Assembly (NCBI RefSeq): GCF_010501105.1
Contig: NZ_QVMQ01000001.1
Coordinates: 124,001-188,000, forward strand
Source of the DNA: Dysgonomonas sp. 511
GTDB taxonomy: Bacteria; Bacteroidota; Bacteroidia; Bacteroidales; Dysgonomonadaceae
Reading direction: 5' to 3'
Length of the DNA stretch: 64,000 nt
Part shown: positions 52,132 to 60,495 of the stretch, one piece after another
How the letters are laid out: every line of letters begins with the position of its first letter
How positions within the stretch are numbered: position 1 is the stretch's first letter
Made by a program: the position numbers and the translations under genes
The notes under the pieces: generated by a model
What the model was told of the DNA's origin: nothing
The model's input: only the letters and a program-made list of their open reading frames with translations
Databases searched by the model: none

Positions 52132-52718
52132 AAGATACCTCTTGAATAATTATCAAAGATACTCATAGTGAAATTATCTTCGACCATCTTCACCTCAAAA
52201 AGTAACAAAAGTAACACTATTCCCACCTTTTCTCATTGTTACTTTTCCCTCTCCCTTCTCGTGGCTTTGCAGCTCTCTCCCTTTGGAGAGCAGGGGGTGA
52301 GGTGGAAAAAAAGTAACAAAAGTAACACCTATTACCCCATTTTCCATTGTTACTTTTCCTCTCCCTTCTCGTGGCTTGCGGCTCTCTCTCCCCTTGGAGA
52401 GAGCGGGGAGAGAGGTGAAAAAAGTAACAAAAGTAACACCTATTACCCCATTTTCAATTGTCACTTTTCCCTCTCTCTTCTCGTGGCTTTGCGGCCCTCT
52501 CTCCCTTTGGAGAGAGCGGGGAGAGAGGTGTAAAAAAGTAACACAAGTAACACCTATTACCCCATTTTCAATTGTCACTTTTTCCTCTCTCTTCTCGTGG
52601 CTTGCTGTCCTTTTCCCATGGAGAGAGCGGGGAGTGAGGTGGGAAGAGACAAAGCGACACCTATATAGATAAATTTTTTCGACTTCGATTGCTCAAAATA
52701 TATTATTCCTTACCCCCT
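52132..52718. other. 587-base region without genes, filled by a repeat array
   Basis: This is the gap between mnmE and the TPR regulator gene. Apart from about 55 bases at the mnmE side and 40 at the other, it is made of tandem ~111-base repeats. Long ORFs that cross it in several frames arise because the period is a multiple of three, and they are not genes. Confidence 0.8.
52197..52683 (+). repeat. tandem array of ~111-base two-hairpin repeats (4 full units plus a degenerate end)
   Basis: Units begin at AGTAACA near 52201, 52312, 52423 and 52537; a degenerate one follows near 52647. Each has AAAAGTAACA...TGTTACTTTT (TGTCACTTTT in later units) and a hairpin CTCTCTCC...GGAGAGAG. The last ends TATATAGATAAA (52662-52673), the same end as copies A and C. 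This seems to be local amplification of the dispersed repeat. Confidence 0.85.
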
Positions 52719-54404
52719 TTACCTGTCCGACGGTTCTACACCCGCAAACTCGTAAAGAAACTCCGCTATATTGCCATAACCACCCACACCCAGCTTCTTG
52801 CGGATGTTCGACTTCTTCATCTGCACAGTATTCAGGCTGTAGTTCAATATAACCGCCATCTCCGCATTGTTCAGCTTGGCAAACTCAAGGCAACATATCT
52901 TCACTTCTGTTTCGTCTAGTTTGGGATAAGCCTTCCGCAACCTGTCGGGAAAGCTGGCATACAAGTGGTTCATCGAGTCATAAACAAAGTTCCAGTCGAA
53001 AGACTTTTCTCCATACACTATTTGTTTCACCCTTTTCAATACACCTTGCCCCACCATTTTCTCGTCTTCGCGCAGGTAAGTCTCTATCAATGCCATCTTG
53101 GTGTGGATATCGAAATGTTGCAGCAGCGTTTTCTTAAACGAATCATCTTTCTGGCTGAAATCTTTCGTCATCTGCCTCATATCTATCACTATACGCTCGG
53201 CATCGGCCTTGGCTTTTGCCTTTTCCGCCAACAGCTTATAAAAGAGGATTATCAACAATATGAGGCACAGACCCAATCCCATAGCGGTCATATAAATCAT
53301 ATTCTTTTTTATCTCCAATTCGTTCTTCTGATTGCGCAAAAACTCGAAATTATACTTTTGTTGCACTTCATGGATCGCCTGGCTGTTTCTCTTCTCCAAC
53401 ACTTCGAATAGTTCTTGTGTATAGTCTTTATGATGCGCCAATGCTGCTTTATAGTTCCCCTCATTCATTTCCATCCGCGTCTGCAACTGATAAATTCCAC
53501 ACTTGATAGAATATTTATCCTCCTTATCCAGCAACTCTAAAGTCTTGTTTATATAATAATTAACGGAATCTTTATTCTTCTCTTTTTCAAAACAATAAGC
53601 CATAATAGAGTAATATCTTACTTTGTCCTCATCTTTGGAGTAAGGGAGGTATTCCCTAATATACTTTTTCGCTGAATCTGTATCTCCCTTCTTATTTAAA
53701 GAAACTGCGATATTGGGAATAATATGAGCCAGTTCGGAAGAATCGTTATGTATTTTCGTTAGTTCAATACTTTTGTCGAAATAATAAAATGCACTGTCAA
53801 GGTTATCCTTCAATACGTACACCATACCCAGCTTGTTAAGGGATATTATTTCATTTTTATGTTTTCCTGATTCCCGGAAATAATTTAATGCACCCTTAAA
53901 TTGACTGATAGCTTTGTCTTTCATACGCTGCTTGTAATACAACTCTCCTTCATAATATTTTGCCAAGCCCGCCAGAGCATCGTTTTTTGTCTTTATTGCC
54001 AGATTCTCTGCCTCTACATACATCTCCATCGCATCTTTGTGTTTATTTTGCTGCATCATCAAAACCCCCGAATAGAAAGAGGCTAAAGCAGCATATTCGG
54101 CATCACCTTTGTCATTAAAATAATCCCTTGCGCCAAGGATCAGGATATCCAGAGTAAGCAAACTTTTATTATTCTTATCTCTCGCCTGGGCATACAACAC
54201 AATATACCTGTTGTAGCCATCTTGTTTCAGCCGTGCAGGCTGAACATCTACTTCCAAAATATTGAGAGCGCTATCCGGATGCTGTTCCATAAGCTTTTCG
54301 GCTTTCTTCATAAGCATCTCTTCGTTGTTTTCTTTCGACTCACACGAAAACAGCAGCAACAGCAAACAAAATGTAGCCAATAAGTGTATTTTAATTACAT
54401 TCAT
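52719..54404 (-). CDS. membrane-tethered TPR regulator with C-terminal LuxR-like HTH
   Basis: 561 residues. A lipoprotein-type signal ends LLLFS-C21. TPR-like helical repeats fill about 30-360, one membrane helix lies at 369-392, then a coiled segment and an HTH near 505-550 (DETEVKICCLEFAKLNNAEM, ILNYSLNTVQMKKSNIRKKL). Predicted topology is TPRs in the periplasm and HTH in the cytosol. The type is common in Bacteroidetes, and some members regulate neighbouring genes. It is divergent from the secreted protein at 54724. Confidence 0.82.
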   Translation of the reverse strand: MNVIKIHLLATFCLLLLLFSCESKENNEEMLMKKAEKLMEQHPDSALNILEVDVQPARLKQDGYNRYIVLYAQARDKNNKSLLTLDILILGARDYFNDKGDAEYAALASFYSGVLMMQQNKHKDAMEMYVEAENLAIKTKNDALAGLAKYYEGELYYKQRMKDKAISQFKGALNYFRESGKHKNEIISLNKLGMVYVLKDNLDSAFYYFDKSIELTKIHNDSSELAHIIPNIAVSLNKKGDTDSAKKYIREYLPYSKDEDKVRYYSIMAYCFEKEKNKDSVNYYINKTLELLDKEDKYSIKCGIYQLQTRMEMNEGNYKAALAHHKDYTQELFEVLEKRNSQAIHEVQQKYNFEFLRNQKNELEIKKNMIYMTAMGLGLCLILLIILFYKLLAEKAKAKADAERIVIDMRQMTKDFSQKDDSFKKTLLQHFDIHTKMALIETYLREDEKMVGQGVLKRVKQIVYGEKSFDWNFVYDSMNHLYASFPDRLRKAYPKLDETEVKICCLEFAKLNNAEMAVILNYSLNTVQMKKSNIRKKLGVGGYGNIAEFLYEFAGVEPSDR

Positions 54405-54723
54405 AACAAAAATTTATTTATTTTTTTGCGGATATCTTATTTTTCAAACGAAAATGCAAATAACAGGAAAAAAGTACAATTAAAAAATAAAATATAGAAC
54501 TAAATTCATTAAAAAAAATCTATATAAAGCCCTCTGCGAATATAGACAAGATACTGCAAGCAAACAACTTACCCCTATCCGGGGGAACAAAAATCTATAT
54601 CGGCAAAAAATCTATTGTTTTTCCTTTTTTTATGCTATAGTTTTGTCTCGGAAATGTACATCAGGAGTGGCTCTTACGTAGCCCATTGTCCTGCACTTTT
54701 TTAACTAACACGATCAAGAAATT
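54405..54723. other. 319-base AT-rich divergent region
   Basis: This lies between the TPR/HTH regulator and the secreted-protein gene. The only clear element is the promoter for the plus-strand gene at 54615-54645. No -7 match is seen for the minus-strand regulator. Confidence 0.5.
54615..54645 (+). promoter_or_regulatory. promoter of the small secreted protein
   Basis: TTG at 54615-54617, then 20 bases, then TAGTTTTG (54638-54645). The predicted leader is about 72 bases. Confidence 0.65.
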
Positions 54724-55161
54724 ATGAAGAAGACCTTTTTACTAATTGCATTGTTTGCCTTCCTTGGATTGGGCAATATAAGTATAGGCAATGCTAAAAA
54801 TGTCGCCCCCGAAAACGACTGGATTGATACAATATTCGATATTAACGACGAATGGGATGAACTTTGGCCGGGAGAAATAATGACTAGCGGAAGGCCTACT
54901 CTTACTAAAATACCAATGTTTGTTACACTAAGGGTATTCCAAAACAGCTCGTACCTGAAAGTCAACTATCTGAAAGAAAAAGGATTGGGCATAACAATAA
55001 AAGATGCTGAAAGCAACATAGTTTATTTAGCTACATATACACAAGACGAATCAAACGAGATTTTAATAGAAACATTCGGATTCGATTCGGGAAAATATCT
55101 GATGATATTCTCCAACGAAGAAGGTACACCTTTTGCAAAAGTGGATGTGACAATACAATAA
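54724..55161 (+). CDS. small secreted beta-sandwich protein (DUF3244-like)
   Basis: 145 residues. The signal peptide MKKTFLLIALFAFLGLGNIS ends near GNA-KN. The mature part has LKVNYLKEKGLGITIKDAE, then IVYLATYTQDESNEILIETF and YLMIFSNEEGTPFAKVDV, a pattern recalling DUF3244 proteins of Bacteroidetes that often face TPR/LuxR regulators. It is probably periplasmic or exported. The function is unknown; expression is likely controlled by the divergent regulator (inference from position). Confidence 0.65.
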   Translation: MKKTFLLIALFAFLGLGNISIGNAKNVAPENDWIDTIFDINDEWDELWPGEIMTSGRPTLTKIPMFVTLRVFQNSSYLKVNYLKEKGLGITIKDAESNIVYLATYTQDESNEILIETFGFDSGKYLMIFSNEEGTPFAKVDVTIQ

Positions 55162-55251
55162 AAGATAAAAACTATTCCCTTTACTTAGCTTATTTACAAT
55201 TTTTTAGGGAAGTCTTTTGCAACAGCTATTTCTTCATAAATAGCAAGGAAA

Positions 55252-55285
55252 AGAGCGAGTCGGGAGATTCGCTCTCTCTTTTTTT
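55252..55285 (+). terminator. terminator of the small secreted protein gene
   Basis: AGAGCGA (55252-55258) pairs with TCGCTCT (55269-55275), followed by CTCTTTTTTT. The hairpin GCTATTT...AAATAGC lies about 30 bases upstream. Confidence 0.75.
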
Positions 55286-55308
55286 ACAATGTGTTTATCC
55301 TGCCAATC

Positions 55309-57498
55309 CTACTCCTGCGAAGTGCGGGAAGTGCTATATATTTTAGAATTTATAGCCACCTTTATTTCGAAATACGAGTAATCATCAGGCACTTCCGATT
55401 TCACCGATGAAAGCGGCGTTTTCTCGTCTACATCTCCCAGTTGCGAAAGCAGAAAACCCAGCCTGTCTTTATCCACCAACAGCAAAGCATCTAGTTCGCC
55501 TGTGCGTACAAAACCCGCTAAGTGGTTTTCTACAGTAGTTTTGGTAAGGTTGCGTTCCGCCGCTATTTCGGCAATCGGCTTTCCTTCGTTGAATAGTGTG
55601 AGCGAAATCCGCTGGGTATCACCCTTTTGCATACGGGGTTTCTTTTCCGGTTCTTCGGGCGGAGTGCTCTTTTGAGGCTGTCTCTGCTCCGGTTGCAACC
55701 TATTGAATATCAATCCTTCGGTAAGCATGAGATCGCCATAGTACACCCGTTCCAGCTTTTCGAGCAGGCGATGCAATGTCTGACGGATTTCGTTCGCCTT
55801 CTTCAAGTATTGCTTCACTTTCGAGGCATTACGGAGCGAGTCGAGGTGTTCTTCTACAGGCAGTATAATATGTTGTTGCACATCGCGGTGAAAATAAGCG
55901 ATTCCCTTCTGCACCCTCTCCCTCAGATGCTCTACATCGGGCACGGGAGCAGAAAGAATACGGTCGAGTTCTTTGACGAAATTTCCTGCAATCTCTTGTT
56001 GCTCTACGGCACGGCTGCACATCTGTGCCATCATGGCTTGCGTCTCTGCCTGACGCGGTATCTTCTTTTCCGACGCCAGTTCGTACAATGCGTGCAGTGT
56101 GCGTACAAACGGCGACCAGTCGAAATATCTCTTTAGCTGCTGCGCGCAATAGCGGGGTTTATCCTCTATCAGTATGTCGGAAAGAATGCCCTGTTCCTGC
56201 TCCATCTTGGCAAACTCGATAGCGAAGGGATCGGTAGATATACTTTGTGGGGTGATGGGCGAAAAAAGCACGATTCCATCGAGAGTTGTACACCTGCTGA
56301 GTGCCACATATACCTGTCCGGCGGCAAAAGCCTGCCCGGCGTCTATCACCACGCGGTCGAAGGTCAACCCCTGGCTCTTGTGTATGGTTATAGCCCACGC
56401 CAGGCGGATAGGGTACTGGCTAAACGAGCCGAGCTCTTCCTCCTCTATCTCTCCCGATTCGGCATTGAGCGTGTAGCGTACATTGCGCCAGGTGTCGCGC
56501 TCCAGGTCCATCAGGTGTCCATTTTGGAAACAGACCTCTATCTTGTCTTCTTTCAGGCGGGTGATGGTAGCCAGTTTGCCGTTGTAGTAGCGGCGTTGCT
56601 CGCCGGCATCGTTTTTCACGAACATCACTTGTGCGCCTTCTTTCAGCACAAGGTCGTGCTCGGTAGGGAGCGAATTTTCGGCAAAGTCGCCGGATATATT
56701 TCCTTTGTAGACAAATGCTTTAGACGACAGCCGCGCCAGTTCTTCGCTATTGATGCGCTCAGCCTTGTAGTTGTGTGTGCAAAGGACAATATATTTGCCG
56801 CCTTCGGGTAGGCGGAAGGAGGGATTGTATCGCCTGTTGAGCAAGTCGAGGTCGCTGCGGGAGGTGCAATTGTTGCGTATGCGGTTCAGTATGTCGATAA
56901 ACTGCTGGTCTTGCTGGCGGTATATCTTTTTCAGTTCGATATACAGCAACGGAAAATCGGCCAGCACCTGTGCATGGAAGAAAAACGGCGACGGATAATA
57001 GTGTTTTAGCTGCTCCCATTCGGCAGCCTGTACTACCGGCGGCAACTGAAACATGTCGCCGATGAAAAGGATCTGCACACCACCAAAGGGCTTCTGATTG
57101 TTGCGGTAGCGGCGAAGCAGGTAGTCGATGGCATCGAGCATATCGGCACGCAGCATACTCACCTCGTCGATAATGAGCAAATCGAGTTCGCGCAGCATCT
57201 CTATCTTCGACCTGCGCAACTTGAAGTGGTATTCGAGTTTTTTCTTCCCTTCCATATCGGGAATAAACGGCTCGAACGGCAACTGCAAGAGGGAGTGCAG
57301 GGTGACGCCTCCCGCATTGATGGCAGCTACGCCGGTGGGGGCGGCTACAATGATATTCTTGTCGGAATGTTCTTTAATATAGTGCAGGAAAGTGGTCTTT
57401 CCCGTTCCGGCCTTCCCCGTAAGGAAAACACTGCGGGATGTGTAGCGTACTATATCGGCGGCAAGGTTGAAGACTGTATTTACAGAGGGCTGTTCCAT
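55309..57498 (-). CDS. PIF1/RecD-like DNA helicase with C-terminal HTH
   Basis: 729 residues. The SF1B motor has VFLTGKAGTGKTTFLHYI (Walker A), LIIDEVSMLRADML (Walker B), FIGDMFQLPPV and AWAITIHKSQGLTFDRVVID. A middle region about 470-600 is helical. The last about 90 residues hold a helix-turn-helix (ISLTLFNEGKPIAEIAAERN, LTKTTVENHLAGFVR). It should unwind DNA 5' to 3', perhaps at structured or paused forks. The HTH may add DNA binding. Divergent from the lipoprotein gene. Confidence 0.9.
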   Translation of the reverse strand: MEQPSVNTVFNLAADIVRYTSRSVFLTGKAGTGKTTFLHYIKEHSDKNIIVAAPTGVAAINAGGVTLHSLLQLPFEPFIPDMEGKKKLEYHFKLRRSKIEMLRELDLLIIDEVSMLRADMLDAIDYLLRRYRNNQKPFGGVQILFIGDMFQLPPVVQAAEWEQLKHYYPSPFFFHAQVLADFPLLYIELKKIYRQQDQQFIDILNRIRNNCTSRSDLDLLNRRYNPSFRLPEGGKYIVLCTHNYKAERINSEELARLSSKAFVYKGNISGDFAENSLPTEHDLVLKEGAQVMFVKNDAGEQRRYYNGKLATITRLKEDKIEVCFQNGHLMDLERDTWRNVRYTLNAESGEIEEEELGSFSQYPIRLAWAITIHKSQGLTFDRVVIDAGQAFAAGQVYVALSRCTTLDGIVLFSPITPQSISTDPFAIEFAKMEQEQGILSDILIEDKPRYCAQQLKRYFDWSPFVRTLHALYELASEKKIPRQAETQAMMAQMCSRAVEQQEIAGNFVKELDRILSAPVPDVEHLRERVQKGIAYFHRDVQQHIILPVEEHLDSLRNASKVKQYLKKANEIRQTLHRLLEKLERVYYGDLMLTEGLIFNRLQPEQRQPQKSTPPEEPEKKPRMQKGDTQRISLTLFNEGKPIAEIAAERNLTKTTVENHLAGFVRTGELDALLLVDKDRLGFLLSQLGDVDEKTPLSSVKSEVPDDYSYFEIKVAINSKIYSTSRTSQE

Positions 57499-57519
57499 CT
57501 TTTTAATTTATTAGACTTG

Positions 57520-57527
57520 CAAATATA
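57520..57527 (-). promoter_or_regulatory. -7 promoter element of the helicase gene
   Basis: TATATTTG on the minus strand, 21 bases before the ATG at 57498. Confidence 0.45.
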
Positions 57528-57571
57528 AGGTTTATTTTCGTACATTTAGGGTGTACAAAAATAGTACTGCC

Positions 57572-58597
57572 ATGAAGATTAAGCTGCTGTTTACGATTAT
57601 CCCTATCATCATATTTTATTCTTGTGCAAGCACCCGGTATTTAACTATAGACATACGCGAACCGGCATATGTTTCGTTCCCTGCCGAGGTGACGAAGGTA
57701 GTGATAGTGGATAATAGTTCGCCCGACTTGCAGGGTAATAAAGACGATTCCCGGACGGGGATATTGCCGGTGGACAGCGCACGGGAGATATTGGTAGAAT
57801 CGCTTACGCTATTTATGAATGAGGAGAACTATTTTTCGGAAGTTGAACTTTATCCTTATAAGACAAACCGCAACAGGGAGGTTACCCCGTTGACTAAAAG
57901 AAAGATAGAGCACATCTGCAAAGAAAAAGGAGCTAATGCGCTGATTTCGCTCGACTTGTTTGCTATTGCCGCAGAAATTGAAGCCGGAGACAATGCTTAT
58001 TTCAGTTACTACAGCGTTTTGCAAACAAAGCTAGGCACTATATTCCGTGTGTTTTCGCCACAAGGAGAAGAGTATAGCACCGCTTTTGCCTATGTGGATA
58101 GCCTGTTCAGAACAGACGAGCGGGACTGGAGCCGCTTGAAAAGCAATTCTTCTGCCATAAACGAGCTTTTAGTAGAAACAGTGGTGACAGGAGCCGACAA
58201 GCTTACCAGCTATTTTATCCCTTCGTGGAAAAAACAGGAGAGATGGTTTTATACCGACAATTCATCGCAGATGAAAGCCGCACAAACCTCTCTGGAAAGT
58301 GGCGACTGGACAAATGCAGCCAAGATATGGGGAGACTTGCATGGCAAAGAAAGCAATGTTAACAAGAAGGTAAAGCTGGCTTCGAACCTCGCCCTTGCGA
58401 ATGAATATCTGGACGATATAGGCAATGCCGTAGCCTGGATTAATACAGCTTTCGACTTATTGACGGGTAAGAATATGTCTTCCGAATTGCCCTTGCAAAT
58501 ACTATCATATAAAAACATTCTTGAAAACAGACAAAAAAACAGGCCCAAACTGCTTGAACAACTTGGGCTTGAGGAGGTATTTGAAGTAGAGGAATAA
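57572..58597 (+). CDS. DUF6340-like lipoprotein
   Basis: 341 residues. A lipoprotein signal ends IIIFYSC (Cys18), then ASTRYLTIDIREPAYVSFP. The next part has alternating strands and helices (VVIVDNSSPDLQ, GANALISLDLF), and the C-terminal third is TPR-like. From memory it fits DUF6340 lipoproteins of Bacteroidetes. The function is unknown. ATG 57572 is used rather than an earlier codon before the signal. Its stop directly adjoins the argS stop (convergent). Confidence 0.7.
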   Translation: MKIKLLFTIIPIIIFYSCASTRYLTIDIREPAYVSFPAEVTKVVIVDNSSPDLQGNKDDSRTGILPVDSAREILVESLTLFMNEENYFSEVELYPYKTNRNREVTPLTKRKIEHICKEKGANALISLDLFAIAAEIEAGDNAYFSYYSVLQTKLGTIFRVFSPQGEEYSTAFAYVDSLFRTDERDWSRLKSNSSAINELLVETVVTGADKLTSYFIPSWKKQERWFYTDNSSQMKAAQTSLESGDWTNAAKIWGDLHGKESNVNKKVKLASNLALANEYLDDIGNAVAWINTAFDLLTGKNMSSELPLQILSYKNILENRQKNRPKLLEQLGLEEVFEVEE

Positions 58598-60391
58598 CTA
58601 CATTCTGTCGGGCACTTCGATGCCGAGCAACGACATTCCGCTTTTCACAGTTTTGCCTACTTCTTCCGATAGTGTCAGCCTAAAGCTACGGAGTGCTTCA
58701 TTTTCTTCTTTCAGTATAGAGAAGTCGTGGTAAAACTGGTTGTATTCTTTTACCAGATCGTAAATATAATTCGCTATCAAAGCAGGATTGTATTCATCGC
58801 CCGCCTGTTTTACAATAGCGGCATAGTCGGCAACCATCTGGATAAGGCCTTGTTCCTTTGCTGTCAGGTCAGTATCGAGAGGAAGAACGGCAGGAACATC
58901 GAGCCCCTGTTCTTTTGCTTTGCGAAGAACAGAACAGATGCGCGCATGGGTGTATTGGATAAATGGCCCCGTATTGCCATTGAAGTCGATAGACTCCTTC
59001 GGATTGAAAGTCATATTCTTTTTCGGGTCAACTTTCAGGATAAAGTACTTCAAGGCTCCCATGCCTACAGTGCGGGATATATTGTCGGCTTCAGCCTCGC
59101 TGATACCATCTAGTTTACCCAGTTCTTTCGATGTCTCCTTTGCCGTAGCAACCATTTCGTCTACCAGGTCGTCGGCATCTACGACAGTACCTTCACGCGA
59201 TTTCATCTTACCCTCAGGCAATTCGACCATGCCATAGGAGAAATGCAGAAGCCCTTTTCCAAATTCGAAGCCCAGTTTGTCGAGCAGGATGGACAATACT
59301 TGAAAATGGTAGTTTTGTTCGTTGCCTACTACATATATCATCTTATTGATAGGATAATCGTCGAAACGAAGCTTTGCTGTCCCAATATCCTGTGTCATAT
59401 ATACGGATGTGCCATCGGCACGAAGCAGGAGTTTATGATCGAGCCCGTCGCCTGTAAGGTCTGCCCATACAGAGCCGTCTTCTTTTTGGTAAAAGACACC
59501 CTTTTTCAGCCCCTCCAGCACAGTTTCTTTTCCATCGAGGTAAGTCTGCGATTCGTAATATATTTTATCGAAATCTACACCGAGCTTTTTATAAGTCTCG
59601 TCGAAACCGGCATATACCCACGAGTTCATCTTTTCCCACAGGGATACTACTTCCATATCTCCGGCTTCCCACTTGCGAAGCATTTCGCGGGCTTCGGCCA
59701 TGATAGGGGCTTTTGCTTCCGCTTCTTCTTTCGACAAGCCCGAAGCCTGCAACTCTGCCAGTTCCGCTTTGTAATGCTTGTCGAACATTACGTAGTAATC
59801 ACCTACCAGATGGTCGCCTTTTTTGCCTGACGATTCGGGAGTCTCTCCGTTGCCCCATTTCTGCCATGCCAACATGGATTTGCAGATATGGATGCCTCTG
59901 TCGTTTACAATGTTGGTCTTTACTATCTTATTTCCATTTGCCTTCAGCACCTCGGCCAAAGCAAAACCAAGCAGGTTGTTGCGCACATGCCCCAGATGAA
60001 GGGGTTTGTTGGTGTTCGGCGAAGAATATTCTATCATTACAAGAGGGGAGCTTTCGGTTACCTCCGTTATTCCGTAATTGGCAGTCTGATGTATTTCGTT
60101 CAATTTGCCAAGCCAGAAACCTGTAGCTATCGACAAGTTGAGAAATCCTTTTACTACATTATACTTAGCCACTTCCCCGGTGTTGGCTTCGAGCCACGCC
60201 CCTATTTCCTGCGCGGTTTGCTCAGGGCTTTTTTTCGACATTTTCAGAAATGGAAAAACAACTAACGTCAGGTGTCCTTCAAATTCTTTTCTTGTTTTCT
60301 GTATAGATACCTGTGCGGCATCTACTTCCTGCCCATATAATGCGGAAATAGCTTTTATTACCGATTCCTGTATTTTATTTTCAATATCCAT
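58598..60391 (-). CDS. argS: arginyl-tRNA synthetase
   Basis: 597 residues, class I synthetase. The HIGH motif appears as NKPLHLGHVRNNLLG, and the KMSKS loop is GKMKSREGTVV. The C-terminal anticodon-binding domain is complete and ends SLLGIEVPDRM. ATG 60391 is used; a TTG two codons earlier is not needed. A promoter fused to a terminator lies just upstream. Confidence 0.96.
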   Translation of the reverse strand: MDIENKIQESVIKAISALYGQEVDAAQVSIQKTRKEFEGHLTLVVFPFLKMSKKSPEQTAQEIGAWLEANTGEVAKYNVVKGFLNLSIATGFWLGKLNEIHQTANYGITEVTESSPLVMIEYSSPNTNKPLHLGHVRNNLLGFALAEVLKANGNKIVKTNIVNDRGIHICKSMLAWQKWGNGETPESSGKKGDHLVGDYYVMFDKHYKAELAELQASGLSKEEAEAKAPIMAEAREMLRKWEAGDMEVVSLWEKMNSWVYAGFDETYKKLGVDFDKIYYESQTYLDGKETVLEGLKKGVFYQKEDGSVWADLTGDGLDHKLLLRADGTSVYMTQDIGTAKLRFDDYPINKMIYVVGNEQNYHFQVLSILLDKLGFEFGKGLLHFSYGMVELPEGKMKSREGTVVDADDLVDEMVATAKETSKELGKLDGISEAEADNISRTVGMGALKYFILKVDPKKNMTFNPKESIDFNGNTGPFIQYTHARICSVLRKAKEQGLDVPAVLPLDTDLTAKEQGLIQMVADYAAIVKQAGDEYNPALIANYIYDLVKEYNQFYHDFSILKEENEALRSFRLTLSEEVGKTVKSGMSLLGIEVPDRM

Positions 60392-60414
60392 ATGCAATTT
60401 TATTCGTTTGTCTG

Positions 60415-60422
60415 CAAAATTA
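60415..60422 (-). promoter_or_regulatory. -7 promoter element of argS fused to a terminator T-tract
   Basis: TAATTTTG on the minus strand, perfect TAnnTTTG, starting right after the T run of the upstream terminator, 24 bases before the ATG. Confidence 0.55.
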
Positions 60423-60455
60423 TAAAAAAATGCCGGACAAAAACTTTGCCCGGCA
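60422..60455 (-). terminator. terminator of the TPR/PD40 gene
   Basis: On the minus strand TGCCGGGCA pairs with TGTCCGGCA (one G-U), followed by TTTTTTTAT. Confidence 0.8.
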
Positions 60456-60495
60456 CTTTATATTATCAATATTGTAACTAATGCCCCCTGAATAA

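Noticed and set aside
52168-52672. Long ORFs on both strands (about 98-127 residues) across the 52.2-52.7 kb region
   Set aside because: They arise from a tandem repeat with a period divisible by three. The translations are repetitive, have no family match, and run in conflicting frames.
52197-52683. Repeat array as a CRISPR
   Set aside because: The units are ~111 bases and repeat along their whole length; there are no unique spacers and no cas genes nearby.
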